Assembly (NCBI GenBank): GCA_038503035.1
Contig: JAVSML010025538.1
Coordinates: 310,001 to 374,000, forward strand
Length of the DNA: 64,000 bases
Reading direction: 5' to 3'
From: Crocodylus rhombifer
Lineage: Eukaryota; Chordata; Crocodylia; Crocodylidae
Part shown: positions 35,731 through 47,250 of the stretch, in pieces
Position numbering within the stretch: the first letter of the stretch is position 1
Layout of the letters: the number at the start of each line of letters is the position of its first letter
Translations under genes and position numbers: made by a program
Notes under the pieces: model-generated
The model's database searches: none
What the model saw: only the letters and a program-made list of their open reading frames with translations
What the model was told of the DNA's origin: nothing

Positions 35731-37654
35731 ATACATTTGTTTTCATAGCATCAGCTTGCATATGCTTTTGAATATACAAAAACAGGTCACAACAACCCAT
35801 ACTAGACTGATGACAACTTACATTAATCAGAAGGCTACACACATGCTTTCCCCCAAGTATCATTCTTAAGATACATATTCTAATTAAGTTACAATGGATT
35901 CTCTGCCAAATGTTGTATGATAATGCACATTACAAATGCCATATAAAATACAGTCCTTTATCAGCTTGAGCTAGATTTACTTTTTATCTCAGAATTTATC
36001 ACATCTTTCTTCAGATTACATTCTGTTAAGAGAACATTAAAAATATATTTCCCTACAGTTCTTTACCTCAAATAACAATAGCCTATCACAAACATAGCAA
36101 GGACACTTATTGATCAGAATCCCGCAGGGCTTTCTTAAATACTTGGAGCTGGGCTTTAATTCAGTTTGCAAAAACAATCGTGTTTGTTTCCTGACTTGTG
36201 GAGTTTCTCCTTATTAAAGCTCCCGCAAGCGTGTTCCAGAAAGCAGATGAAGCTCTTGGTGACAATATGCATAACGAAGAGACTCCATTTCTCACAGAGG
36301 AGGCTAATTAATCATTAGGTGAGTGCTAGTAAATTTTCTGAATCACCAAGTTTCTGACAGACACACTGATAAGCCAGCAAAATGCCCACAGATGTTATGT
36401 GCCCATCAGAGGGGAACGTATTCTCTTGTGGACACTGAGCATCTTGTCACAATTTTTTTTAATAGAAAGAAATATTAACAAAACCATGTAATGACAAATC
36501 TATGCATGCAAACAAACAATAATAATGTGCCTACTAATAATTAGAAGATAATGCCTAGGTTTAAGGTACGTCAATGGAAGTGTGAGTTGTTTTCCAGTCT
36601 CTTATATGGTGTGTTATTAAAACATTGACTATGGATTTTGCTCTACTATTTAAATTATTTCAGAGAAAAAAACTCCATATTTGCAACCAAACCAGTCTCT
36701 GGGTTTTCTTCTGCAAGCTGTGTAGCAAAATAAGCTACATTCTGCTACCTCAATGTGACAGAAGAATGGAAAGTTCAACAGGAGGCCAGTTTGGCCAGGT
36801 ACAAATCTTTTAACTGAGCTCAAACTCAAAAATGAATCCTACAAAAAGTGCAAACTTGACCATAGTACTATGGAGGAGTATAAGAGTATTGCATGGGTAT
36901 GCAGGAAAACATCAGGATGGCCAATGCATGAACTGAGATGCAACTGGCAAGGGGCATAAAAGACAAAAGGGATTTTACAAGTGTGTCGAAGAGAAAACGT
37001 AGGTCCCTTACAGAATGCAAAAACCAATCCACACTTTTTTCCTGGATTAAAATTGGTGCAACACTTCACTCTTACACTGAAAAGTGTGTGTGTTTTTTCC
37101 CCAAATCGTATAACATACTCCATTCCTTAAATCATACTAGTGCTGTTAAAAATGACCCCAAATACATCTTTCTATAAAGTAAAGGATTAGTCTCTTTGCC
37201 TGCTCTTTCCACTGCCTGCCCCTCCCGCCCCCTAGTCTGTACCTCAGGGGAAAAGGGCAGCCTCCTTTGCTAAGGCTGGTCATGCAGGATCTCATATACC
37301 AAGAACTATGCTCACAATCCCTCCTGCTGACCTTAAGGGCATGGGAGGAGAGGAGGGGGGTGAGCCAGGATGAAGATCATGGCTCCATCTGTGTGTCCAC
37401 CTGCTCACAGCAGAGCATGCTGCTGGATACACGAGAGGAGCTGGCACAGGAACAGCTTGGGGGGTAGACAAAGGCAAGGGAAAGCAGCAGCAGCGACAGC
37501 CCCAAAGAAGCAGCCACAGGGTGCTGCTGGAGTACCAAGGCAGGCTCAGTGTACTGGAACAGGCAGGAGAGCATTTTCCTTCTCACACCTGGGGAATCTC
37601 TCACCACACTTCTGTTACTCCCATTGCAGACCCTTTGTGAATCACTGACTTCAA
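35731..37654. other. Non-genic stretch
   Basis: AT-rich up to about 37190, then a GC-rich patch to 37640 whose overlapping frames on both strands show no domain. The part 36120-36420 contains AT-rich homeodomain-like motifs (TAATTAATCATTA) and no recognised repeat. Confidence 0.5.
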
Positions 37655-38035
37655 GTAATGGCAGAAGAAGTTACAGATTTCTTAGAGAAGCTAAATGATT
37701 TCAGATCAGCAGGGCTGCGTGGGATGCACCCTCGGGTGCTGGCTGAGGTACTGGCTGAGAAAAATTGCTGAAGTAATTCCAGAGCCATTAGGGTGCTCCT
37801 TGAAAACTTGTGAAGGGCAGGTGAAGCAATTGGAAAAGGGCATATTTAGTGCCCATCTTTAAGAAAGGGAAAAGGGAGTCTCTGGAGAATTACAGACCAG
37901 TTTGTCTAACCTTGATCCTGTAAAGATCATGAAGCAGGTCCTCAAAAAATCTACTGTGAAGCACCTAGAAGAGAACAAGGTGATCAGCAGCAATCCTGGT
38001 TTCCTTTGTTTAAAAATCACAACTTCTCTGATTGA
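37655..38035 (+). pseudogene. Old CR1 ORF2 fragment, first piece
   Basis: Translating by eye with frameshifts gives FLEKLNDFRSAGLRGMHPRVL and then PIFKKGKRESLENYRPVCL, the start of the CR1 RT domain (compare SKSAGPDDLYTWVLREL and PIFKKGRKEKPGNYRPVSL in the younger copy at 38334). It ends after the GFLC-like codons near 38015. The continuation of the same CR1, from the [12 protein letters not shown] block on, is found at 41308, with only about 100 bp of CR1 missing in between. Confidence 0.8.
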
Positions 38036-38162
38036 AAGAAGCCCCCCTTCAAATTTTCTAATTAAAAACCCCTAAATCTGTATTTTTTCTGCAATTAAAA
38101 TGAAACTCCACTATATTATACATAATATATATAAAATATATGTATACATGTGTGTGTATGTA
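38036..38162. repeat. AT-rich stretch with TATA/TGTG simple repeat
   Basis: Alternating TA, TATA and TGTGTGTATG sequence sits between the old and the younger CR1. It may mark the insertion point of the younger copy. Confidence 0.6.
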
Positions 38163-38333
38163 TGTATCAGTAGATTAGCTTCTGGGATTAAGGATAACAA
38201 AAAGTCTTTTTTCAAGTATATAGGTAGCAAAAAGAAGTCTCTGGGTAACGCTGGACCCCTACGAGGCAGGGCAGGGCAGTTGGTGACGGACGCGTGAGAG
38301 AAGGCAGAACTCTTCAACAAGTTCTTTGCCTCC

Positions 38334-39134
38334 ATGTTCCTGTCTGCTGACAATGGGGTGCTCTCGGGTGACAGCGTAGAGAGGCCCGGGAAGGATGCAA
38401 GTCCCCCGACTGTTAATTCAGACCTAGTTAAGGACTACCTGGAGGGCTTAAATGTGTCCAAGTCAGCAGGCCCGGATGACCTTTATACATGGGTGCTGAG
38501 GGAATTGGCTGGTGTCATTGCGGAGCCATTGGCACGGCTGTTCGAGGACTTCTGGTGCTCGGGCCAAGTCCCTGAGGACTGGAAAAGGGCCAACGTGGTC
38601 CCTATTTTCAAGAAGGGGAGGAAGGAAAAGCCTGGTAACTACAGGCCAGTCAGCCTCACTCCTATCCTGGGAAAGGTCTTTGAAAAAATTATCAAGGGCC
38701 GCATTTGTGAGAGCCCTGCAGGAGAAGTGATGTTGAGGGGTAACCAGCATGGGTTCATGCAAGGCCGATCCTGCCTGACTAACCTGGTCTCTTTCTATGA
38801 CCAGGTAACAAAGAGCTTAGATGTGACGGAGGAAGTCGATGTCATCTTCTTGGACTTCCAGAAGGCCTTCGACACCGTGTCCCACCCAATTGTGGTGGGC
38901 AAGCTGAGGGACTGCGGCATTGACGAATGCATGGTCACATGGGTGGCAAACTGGCTTCAGGGGCGCACCCAGGGGGTGGTGGTGGACGGGTCGATGTTGG
39001 CCTGGGAGGGTGTAGGCAGCGCAGTCCCCCAGTGCTTGGTCCTTGGGCCAGTGCTGTTCAACATCTTCATTAGCGACCTGGATGAGTGTGTGGGGAACAC
39101 CCTGTTCAAGTTCACTGATGACACCAAGCTGTAG
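38334..39134 (+). pseudogene. CR1 ORF2 reverse transcriptase domain, stop right after the catalytic motif
   Basis: A 266-codon open stretch holds nearly the whole RT core: VSKSAGPDDLYTWVLREL (41-58), NYRPVSLTPILGKVFEKII (102-120), HGFMQGRSCLTNLVSFYD (139-156), motif [15 protein letters not shown] (171-184) with its catalytic Asp at 174, motif B VPQCLVLGP (231-239; the usual G-S is C-L), and motif C FTDD (260-263, DNA 39111-39122). The frame ends at TAG 39132-39134, where CR1 normally has Trp (one base from TGG). The ATG is internal; the domain really begins upstream at 38163. The family's RT copies CR1 RNA at the target. With the stop and later frameshifts this copy cannot make the full protein. 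Confidence 0.9.
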
Positions 39135-39893
39135 GGTACAGTGAATACGCCAGCAGGCAGGGACCACATCCAGGCAGACCTGGATAGGTTAGAGAAGTGG
39201 GCGGATCTGAACAGCATGCGGTTCAACAAGGACAAGTGCAGGGTGCTGCACCTGGGGAGAGAGAACCAGCATTATGGTTATAGGTTAGGGGCTGACCTTC
39301 TCAGCAGCACAGAGGCAGAGAGGAATCTTGGAGTCAGGATTGACTCCAGGATGACTATGAATCACCAATGTGACAAAGCAATAGGCAGAGCCAACAGCAC
39401 CCTGTCATACATCAACAGGGGCATCACTTACAGGTCCAGAGAGGTCTTGCGCTGATCAGGCTGCAGATGGAATACTGTGTCCAGTTCTGGGCGCCGTACT
39501 TCAAGGACGTGGAGAACCTGGAGAGGGTCCAGAGGAGGCCACTCATATGGTTAAGGGCCTCCATGGCCAGCCCTGTGAGGAGAGGCTGAGGGACATGAAT
39601 CTTTTCAGTCTCCACAGAGGAGACTGAGGGGGGATCTTGTGGCTGCCTACAACCTTATCAGGGGCCACCAGCAGGGACTCAGGGAAAGTCTGTTCACCAG
39701 GGCCCCCCTTGGAGTCACCAGGAACAATGGCCACAAGCTGAGGGAGGATAGGTTTAGGTTAGATATTAGGAAGAACTACTTCACGGTAAGGGTGGCCAGA
39801 GCCTGGAATAGGCTTCCCAGAGAGGTGGTGCTCTCACCTTCCCTGGAAATCTTCAAGAGGAGACTGGACAGGCACCTGGCTGGGGTCTTATGA
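39135..39893 (+). pseudogene. CR1 ORF2 C-terminal part, frameshifted
   Basis: After the stop at 39132 the CR1 protein continues in frame: RDHIQADLDRLEKWADLNS, DKCRVLHLGRENQHYGYRL, ERNLGVRIDSRMTMNHQC and INRGITYRSREVL, to a TGA at 39453. A small deletion there removes the P-L-Y-x-x-L-V-R-P codons. The frame resumes as QMEYCVQFWAPYFKDVENL near 39463, shifts again at about 39538, and ends MAAYNLIRGHQQGL to RLDRHLAGVL at 39893. A set of two or three frameshifts plus one stop shows it is dead but not very old. Confidence 0.88.
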
Positions 39894-39992
39894 CCCCTGC
39901 CACTCCCAGTGCTCCTTCCTTCCCATGGCAGGGGGTCAGACTAGATGATCTGTCTAGGTCCCTTCCAACTCATTGATTCTATGATTCTATGA

Positions 39993-40606
39993 TCAGTTGA
40001 ACACAGTATTTTATTGATATATTTACAATATTAAAGAAATTGGAAAGCCTACTAGTGCCTCAATCACTATAATAAAACAAATTCTAAATACTTACACATT
40101 TTGCTGTTTGATTTTGGGTTTTTTATCAGAACATGGGTGCAGCTTTGGCTGTCCCCTGCCCCGCTGCTTTGTGGTACTAAGCAGCCCTGATATGCCGGTG
40201 CCTTGCCCTGCCCTGTCATTGTCCCTCACTCCTGCCCCACAGCTCCCCAGCCCTGCCAGTGTCCCTCATTTAAGGACCCACAGCACTCTGGCCCTACTGG
40301 TGCCCCTTACTTCCAACCTGCAGCCCCCCCTCCAGATACCACTCACTTGCAACCCACAACCCCCCATTCCTGCTGATACCCCTCACTCATGACCCAGAGC
40401 CCTGTGCCCTCCCACCCTACTGAAGGGGTCCCCAGTTGCCAGGACTATGAGGGCAGGGACCTGGGTCTGCAGCTCCTTGCCCTTCCCAGAAGTGCCCAAG
40501 CCCTAGCTGCTGCCTGTGGGAGGTGGCATCTGCTGTGGCCCAAGTGGAGTGCAGATCCTGGCTCCCCTCCCCCAGGGGTGGCACAAAGTACAGCCCATGG
40601 GGAAAC
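39993..40606. other. Non-genic GC-rich stretch with minisatellite
   Basis: AT-rich to about 40090, then C-rich. The C-rich part contains the degenerate tandem array listed next. Overlapping frames are proline- and alanine-rich because of composition and have no domain. Confidence 0.5.
40220..40412 (+). repeat. Degenerate C-rich minisatellite, about 35-40 bp units
   Basis: Five units each contain CCCTCA or CCCTTA, then an ACCCACAGC-like block, then CCCTGC or CCTACTG: starts near 40220, 40260, 40300, 40338 and 40378. The units are diverged. Confidence 0.7.
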
Positions 40607-40733
40607 ATAGTTTCATAGATGTTAGGGTTGGAAGGGACCTATTAGATCATTGAGTCTGAGCCCCTGCCTTAGGCAGGAAAGAGTGCTGGGGTCAAATGAC
40701 CCCAGCCAGGTGTCTGTCCATAGACTTAGGCTG
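40607..40733 (-). repeat. CR1 3' end fragment, minus strand
   Basis: The sequence starts CATAGTTTCATAGATGTTAG, followed by GGTTGGAAGGGACCTATTAG and GTCAAATGACCCCAGCCAGG, the reverse complement of a CR1 3' end (L-A-G-V codons, stop, then the noncoding tail and terminal repeat). Only about 127 bp remain. It closely resembles the tail of the CR1 at 1-983. Confidence 0.88.
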
Positions 40734-41307
40734 GTGGCTGCAGGCTTGGGGTTCCTAGCCCTGCTGCCCTCCCCAAAGGGGCCTCCATGATCCAGCAAGT
40801 GGACCCATCACAGGAGACCAGAGGGAGGCAGGGAGGCTCAGTGCTGGCACCAGAAGATGCCCCCTACCCAACAGCCAACAGCAGTGAGGAAAACAACTCT
40901 GTGCCACCATACCTGCTGCTGCTGGACAGGCAGGGGGTGCCTCACCAGGGCTCCTGGCAGTGGCACCAAGCCTCCCTGTCTTGCTCTGCCCTGCTCTGCC
41001 CTGCTGTGTCAGGTCCTTCCTGCTGGGCCACAGAGGCCCTGGGGGGAGGGCAGCAGGGCAGGCAGCTCTGAGCCCACAGTGGCCAGATGAATCCACCCCC
41101 ACCCTGAACACAAATCTGGGGGACATGTATCCCCATGTTCCCCCAGGAGTGTGTGCAGTGGCAGGGAGCCAAACCACCCCCCAGCCCCTGGTCAAGCTAC
41201 TAACAGCTCCATTCTGCTCCTCAGCTGGACCCTGCAGCCATGCATTCCTGTCCTGACCCCAAGCCCCAGGCTCCATGCACTGCCCTAGTTGGGCAGCACT
41301 CCCAGCA
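40734..41307. other. GC-rich non-genic stretch
   Basis: Strongly biased composition gives long overlapping frames on both strands (for example 40755-41372 minus, 40787-41071 plus) but no domain. It is part of the 3.3 kb that interrupts the old CR1. Confidence 0.55.
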
Positions 41308-42670
41308 AATGTGATATACCTGGACTTAAGCAAGGCTTTTGACACTGTTTCCCATAATATTCTCATTAACAAGCTAAGGAAATACAGACTGGAACAGTGG
41401 TTCTAAAACTTTTTTTTTGTGGACCACGTGAAAATTGCTAAGGGTCTCAACAGACCACTTAAACTTTTTTTTTGTCCTATAAATCAAAGCACACAACTCA
41501 TATTTTAATATCAGTAGTCTTACCTTTCTAATGCAATAGATGTGCCTTTTTTTTGAGCAAAGTTCTGGAAAGTCAGGTGTAATGTTTGTCAGCTTTACCT
41601 TTAGGTCACCTTTCTGAGGACCACCTGAATGGAGCTTGTGGACCAGAGGTGGTCTGTGGACCACAGTTTGAAAACCACTGGGTTAGATGGAAGTACTGCA
41701 AGCTCAATACAAAACTGGTTGGATCATTGTGCTCACTGAATAGTCATCCATGACTCAAGGTCTAGATGGGAAGAGGTAACACCAGGTGCAGAACTGGGAG
41801 GGTGGAGTTGCAAACACTCTCAAGCTGCAATGGGTAGAGTTGCAGACCTCCTGAAGAGTTTTGGCTAGGCTCTTAAATAACCTAGATAGACTGGGAAAAA
41901 ATGGTCTGCAATCAACCATACAGAATTCAACAAGAACAAGTGCACAGAGCTGCACTTGGGACAAAATAATTGCATACACACATACAGACTGCAGAATGAC
42001 TGGCTAGGCTGAAGTACTGCAGAGAAAGACCTATGGGTTACAAGAGACCATAAGTTGAAAATAAGCCAACAGTGTGTTCTTGCTGAAGAACAGGCCACCT
42101 GCACATTGGGTTATGCTACCAGAAGTGTTGCTTGCAGATCAAGGGAAGTGATTCTTCTGCTCTATTTACTGGGAGTATTGTCTCCAGTTTTGGGCCCCAC
42201 ACTTCAAGAAGGAGGTGGACAAATTGGATAGTATCCAGTGCAGAACTGTAAAGCTGCTTAGTAGCCTGGAAGGCAAGACATATGAGGAAAGGCTGAAAGA
42301 CCTAGTGTTATTGAATTCAGAGAAGAGAAGACTGAGGGTGGTTTGACAACTGTCTTCACTGAAGGGTGATTATAGAGAGGATGAAGATACGCTTTTCTCT
42401 GTGACTGTAGGGGAGAGGACTAAGAGGAATGGACTTGAACTGGAGCAGGGGAAATTTAGATTGGAGATGAGAAAGAACTTTCTGACCATGGTTAAGTATT
42501 GAAATAAGCTACCTAGAGCCACTGCATAATCTCCATACCTGGAAATTTTCAAGAGCAGCTTAGAAGACACCTAGTTAGGACGGCTTACTCAGGCATGATC
42601 CTTCTTTGAGCAGGGCACTGGGTCACATGACTTTGTGAGATCCCTTTTGGAACTAGTTCCTGTGAAACTC
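41308..42670 (+). pseudogene. Old CR1 ORF2 and 3' end, second piece, interrupted by a MITE
   Basis: The CR1 RT motif A resumes as [19 protein letters not shown] and LRKYRL up to 41394, stops at a MITE (41395-41680), and continues after it with the L-D-G-S-T codons, NWLDHCAH and WEEVTPG-like sequence. Later parts are FNKNKCTELHLGQNN, SSFGPHTSRRRWTNW-type frameshifted codons and EERLKDLVLLNSEKRRLR. The tail GGGTCACATGACTTTGTGAG ends near 42670. Many frameshifts and stops: an old copy. Confidence 0.82.
41395..41680. mobile_element. hAT MITE inserted in the old CR1
   Basis: Left end CAGTGGTTCTAAAACTTTTT and right end CACAGTTTGAAAACCACTG are inverted repeats of the CAGTGGTTCTCAAACTTT type seen on hAT (Charlie/MER5-like) elements; GTGGACCAC near the left matches GTGGACCAC near the right. 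Flanking octamers are GACTGGAA and GGTTAGAT, 4 of 8 identical with three of the four differences being transitions. Both octamers correspond to the same CR1 codons (R-L-D/E), which supports a duplicated target. Confidence 0.75.
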
Positions 42671-42759
42671 TACCCTTAATTTCTTGGTTGTGCTCCTCAG
42701 TCATTCTGTACCCTAGAGCTTTTTAGCAAGGTTTAACAGCCTTGATCAATCTTTTGCAA

Positions 42760-42791
<32 letters not shown>

Positions 42792-45700
42792 AACTAAGAC
42801 AGACAGTGGACATGAATGCTCTCTCCCACTAAGAAGGCTGACATCAGAAAGGGACCTGCCCCTGTGCCATTTCCACATAGGGTAAAAGAGAGAATGGGTG
42901 GCCATAGTGGCCATGATGGCTCTGGAGTCCCCTTGGCCCTTATCAACTTTACTCTCTTGAGACAATCTACCCTTCCCCCCACCTGCCATGACTTGATGTA
43001 TTTATCTTTTAGAAAATGGAAGGCTACCCCAGGGCTCTCCAAGCCTGGTCTCACACTCATGAACACAGGTATTTGTGCTCACTGCCTTAAAGACTAATTA
43101 TGTGGGCTCCATCCTCTGCAGTACCCATACCCATGCCTCACACAAGTTACACACATGAATCAAATCATAACCACCCTTACAGGCTACGGGCTTCTGGCTC
43201 CATTCATCCTTACACCAGCCCCTCTCTAGGCTATGGGCACTCTGGCCCCCTTGGTCTCCAGCTGTGGTTCTTTTCCTTAGACCCTGTCCCGACAACTAGG
43301 CCAGTTGAGAGCCAGGGGCTCTCTAGTCCCACCAGACCCCAGCTGAGGCCTTTCTTGGCCTTCAACCCTTCCTGAACTCTGGTCCCACTTCTAGGCCAGT
43401 GAGACCTAAGGGCACATTGTCCCTACCTCCTCCCAAGGCCCTGCAGCCCTCTGTTCTCTTTCCAAGTTCTCTAGGGCTGGGGGTGGGCAATTATTTGGGC
43501 ATGTAGGTATTTTTGGTGATCTGTTATAGGCCAGGTCAGCACTCCTATGAATGCTGAGCACAAAGGCTATTGTGCATTAAACCACATGTGTAGAAACACC
43601 CACATATGATGCCTAATAGTCTCAGGACTATTAGTAAGTATTATTTAATTTCTTCTTTGTGACCCCCCAGGGACTTGTTCACATTTTTATACATCGACAC
43701 AAATGTTTCACACTATGTTGTACTACTTTTAGAAACACAGTGGTGCAAATCATTCTAGTGTCATACCTGTAATTAAAGACTTAGTTTTCATGTTTGTGAG
43801 CTCGGTCAGATTCATTCCAGTACAACTAAGAGTTTTAATATTCTTCTACAAAACATTTTTTCCTTTACCTATCTTCAGATCTTCTGTCAACTTCCACTTC
43901 TAAAGTACATGAAGATGTATTTCCTTTGTTTTCCCCCCAAGGTATTAATTACATTAGAGTTCATTAGCTGATCTCATTAGGACTAGAATCCAGGTAGTAA
44001 GTAGGTGCTTGGTAAAGTGCAGTTATTACATTAATTTAATTAGCAGTTTAGTGCCTTTATCAGAAAGGTGACCTCCACTGATATTAGAATGGGCCTCATT
44101 CCCCTGCCACCAGGCATATTGCAGATGAGCCTGGTTTAACATTAGTGTGGAATAAAAAGCAATATTAAAACTGTTCTTGGGTGTTGCCCATGTTGAAGAC
44201 AACAAGCAATTATGTACAAAGGTGGTAGCTGTATTAAAGGATTTTTGGCTTTTGACACAATATGACATGCCAGGGTTCCATCTCACTCATTTAGTACCCC
44301 GGTGCTGGAATATTACACACGGGGTACCATGTGCCATTAGGGGCCAGTAGTAAACGGTGGAGCTTGTTGCTCCACAATTTATTCCTTCTAGGAAGCTCCC
44401 AGGTGCACATCTGCATGTATGCCTGGACCGCAGCACATTCAGATGGGTTGAAGCAGCCCTGGCTGGTAGGAGGTGCAGGGGGCCAGCCTGCCAGTTCAGG
44501 GGTTCTCCAACCAGGCTTACCATGCTGTGGAGGGGCTGTATAGGGAATGAGGGTGCTCCAGCATGTGGCCAGCAAGAAGGCAGCCCCAGCACTGAAGCAT
44601 TCTCATGTCCAAGCCAGCCGGTCAGCTTCTACATGTGCGCTGCTGTGTACAAAAAAACTCTGCAGCAGGGTAGTACTTGTATTTACATGTTTATTAATTT
44701 TATGCACCCTAATAGGAGTGCAAGCATAGATCCTGAGACATTTACTGCATTGTTAATTAGGCAACTGAGCAGTATATGTCTTGTGTAGAAGTGCCCACTA
44801 GGTTCTAACTAAATACTAGTCTTATAAAGACAGCTTGGAGAGGCCCATCTCCTCACCTGGATTTCATGTAGACCTTGTGCCTGAAAGCAGGTAAAGTATT
44901 CGTCAGGAGCACTGTGAGAATACAGACCACAGGGGCCATTAAAGATTGTGGCAGCAGGGAGTTAGCAGCCATACGCCTATGCATCAGCTTCAGAGGTTAG
45001 TATGGAGATGGCAGACATGGATTTTCCCTACCTGTCTCACTTTGGGATTGTATCTCCAGCAATTCAAAGGATGCTCAGAGGCTGTTAAAATGACAGCAAT
45101 AACAATGGCACAGAGTGCTTTTTGTATTCTTGCACTATTGTTAAAAGATTCTTGAAGGCTTTTATATCACTCTTCAGGAAAATTCAGTTGTTTATTTCTG
45201 AGAATGCACACAGACAGGTCACCAATGTGACACATTCAATTAAAAAAGCAAATTAGGGAAGTGGTAGGGCCTAGTTTATCTCTAACAATATCACATTTCC
45301 CCCAGAGACAATCTGAAGTGGAAACAGGCCCTAAATAAAGGGTTAGAAAGAACAAAGACTTGACTATTGAGTTTCTATGGAAAGGTATTTCTGTTTACTT
45401 TATAAAGGAATCTCTACAAAAGACACCCACTAAGACAAAGGCCAGTGTTTGGTCTCAAGCCTGAGATTGAGGCTAAAGGAAGCTAAATTGAGGGGTCCTG
45501 TACTGATGAAAGGTGAGTGCTGATTTGGGCCCAAATCACTGATGGTGAAAGAAATACTGCTTTTACTTGCTCTCACATTGATTTTAATATAGTCTGTGTT
45601 TAAAGATTAAATATTTGTGATGTTTTGGAGCTTACAGAGAAGCACTCCCAACACCACACTGCTAAAGTGCTCAACCTCTACCTCTCCTAATACTTTCAAA

Positions 45701-46893
45701 CATCATGAACAATGCCCATTTCTACCACATTATAATACACATGGTCCAGTAAGCAGCACTTCTTCATTTCGTCTCTGTGCTACTATCACAAGGGTTACAT
45801 CTAATGTACTAAATTATTGCCAGACAAATATGTAGCCAAAAATAAAGTCTTGTTAAGTCAGCTGGAGCAAATTGGTACTGTGCTGGAACAAACTGGAGAA
45901 CTAACAAGCAATATACAGGATCTCACGGAGAGCTGAAGCGGATCCATACTTTATATTCCAGAAACAGTTAATGTCAATGTCAGTGGAATTTGCACAAGCA
46001 ACAAGCTCTCAACCTTAACTCTGCACTAGCTGACATTTCCCTTCTTTAAAAATTGGCAGTAAGAACCATGAAACCTAAATTTAACCTCTGGAGAATACGC
46101 CACATGACATTTGTGTTCCTTACATGTTCAGCTTAAGCCTTTGAAAGGTAATTTACCCATGTACCTCTTCTATAAGTGACTAGCCTAGCAACACCTGAAC
46201 TTCTGTCACTTGTTAGCTTCTATTGCCTTAGTCATTCCCTCTAGGGGATCCAATCTTTAATAATGACCATTTTAAATCCCAAAGGATGACACTAATGAGT
46301 GTTTGAAAATGCCAAAAATTTTGCACTGTTCACTGACTTTTAAACAAACACCTGTAATAGGTGACCAAGAGCAAGATTTTTTGATGAATTATGTAAGACT
46401 TTTTGCTAGCTTTAAATTGAATCCTTGTATCCAAAATGCAAACATTTAAAAGGAATGCCTTAAAAAATTTCATAGTCAAATTAAGGAGCTCTTTTAAAGT
46501 GCTGCTTCTGGAGGCTCTACATGAGAGTTTTAAGAGAAGCAGCGCGTGACAGAAATCACTGTCCAATGGAAAAAAACCCGATAATTTAAAATTTATTCCC
46601 TGAGAGAACATCCAATAAAAGTCCAACAGAGTTTCTAATACCTCTCCCCCCCCCCCGCCACCAAGCATCATACCAATATAATTACCATGGCTAGAAATAC
46701 AGTTGGACAATTCAGTTCAAATATAATGAATCACAGATTAGCACATTCTCATTTTATTGATTATTCCAGTAAAACTCCTCTCTCCTTGATATTCATACTA
46801 CTACTCAAGTCACAAGGAAACTGAGCTATAAAAAGAATTGATATATAGTTGATATATTTATCCTCCCGTAAACTTTCCGTCTTGTCTAAGGGG
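42671..46893. other. Non-genic stretch
   Basis: An A-rich run (about 42758-42792) follows the CR1, then GC-rich sequence to 43480, then AT-rich sequence. The stretch 44290-44640 has long overlapping frames on both strands without domains. The only recognised element is the hAT end at 43484. Confidence 0.5.
43484..43560 (+). mobile_element. hAT MITE left end, truncated
   Basis: GGGTGGGCAATTATTTGGGC, then TTTTTGGTGATCTGTTATAG and GGCCAGGTCAGCACTCC. This parallels the left end of the MITE at 6787 (CAGTGGGCAATTATTTAGCC, TTTTGGTGAGCCGTTGAAGG), so it is the same family. No right end was found nearby. Confidence 0.55.
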
Positions 46894-47250
46894 TGTAAGT
46901 TGTAGCCATGTTGGTCTAACGACATAGGCAGACAAGGTTTTTTGGGTGAATCTGATATCTTTTATTAGACCAACTTAAATAGTTGGAGAAAAAAATTATC
47001 AAGCTTTTGGGTTTAAAAGCCCTTTGTCAGGCTGAGGAAATCTCTGCAGTTGGTGTGAGCTCTTCCTGGTTGGAATGAATCTAGCTCTTTACTATTGTTT
47101 CCATCCAGGAAAAGCACACACAAACTGCAGAGAATTCCTCAGCCTGACAAAGGGTTTTTAAACACAAAAGCTTGCTAAATTTTTTCCCCAACTATTTAAT
47201 TTGGTCTAATAAAAGATACCAGATTCACCCAAAGAACCTTGTCTGCCACC
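46894..47250. mobile_element. Inverted pair of PLE 3' tails
   Basis: The left arm (46927-about 47080) is a PLE tail on the minus strand; the right arm (about 47097-47247) is a PLE tail on the plus strand. Both arms hold the full order: CAGCCTGACAAAGGG, TTTTAAACxCAAAAGCTTG, CAACTATTTAA-TTGGTCTAA, TAAAAGATA-CAGATTCACC and CCTTGTCTGCC at the outer ends. The arms are close reverse complements over about 150 bp with a short AT-rich spacer. TGTAGCCATGTTGGTCTAAC precedes the left arm. There is no coding sequence. Confidence 0.85.

Larger units (their letters stand above)
38163..39992 (+). mobile_element. Younger CR1 LINE, 5'-truncated, nested in an older CR1
   Basis: The copy starts inside ORF2 upstream of the RT (SRLASGIKDNKKSFFKYI) and runs to the CR1 3' terminus GATTCTATGATTCTATGA at about 39992. 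It covers most of ORF2 and the whole 3' end, about 1.83 kb. It lies inside a more decayed CR1 (37655-38035 and 41308-42670), which dates it as the later insertion. A TGA at 38297-38299 separates the first frame from the next. Confidence 0.93.

Noticed and set aside
40755..41372. 205-codon minus-strand frame
   Set aside because: GC-rich repeat DNA with open frames on both strands, no domain, and it overlaps the start of a sense CR1 fragment.
44290..44790. Overlapping 101- and 143-codon frames on opposite strands
   Set aside because: No domain on either strand; probably a repeat of biased composition.
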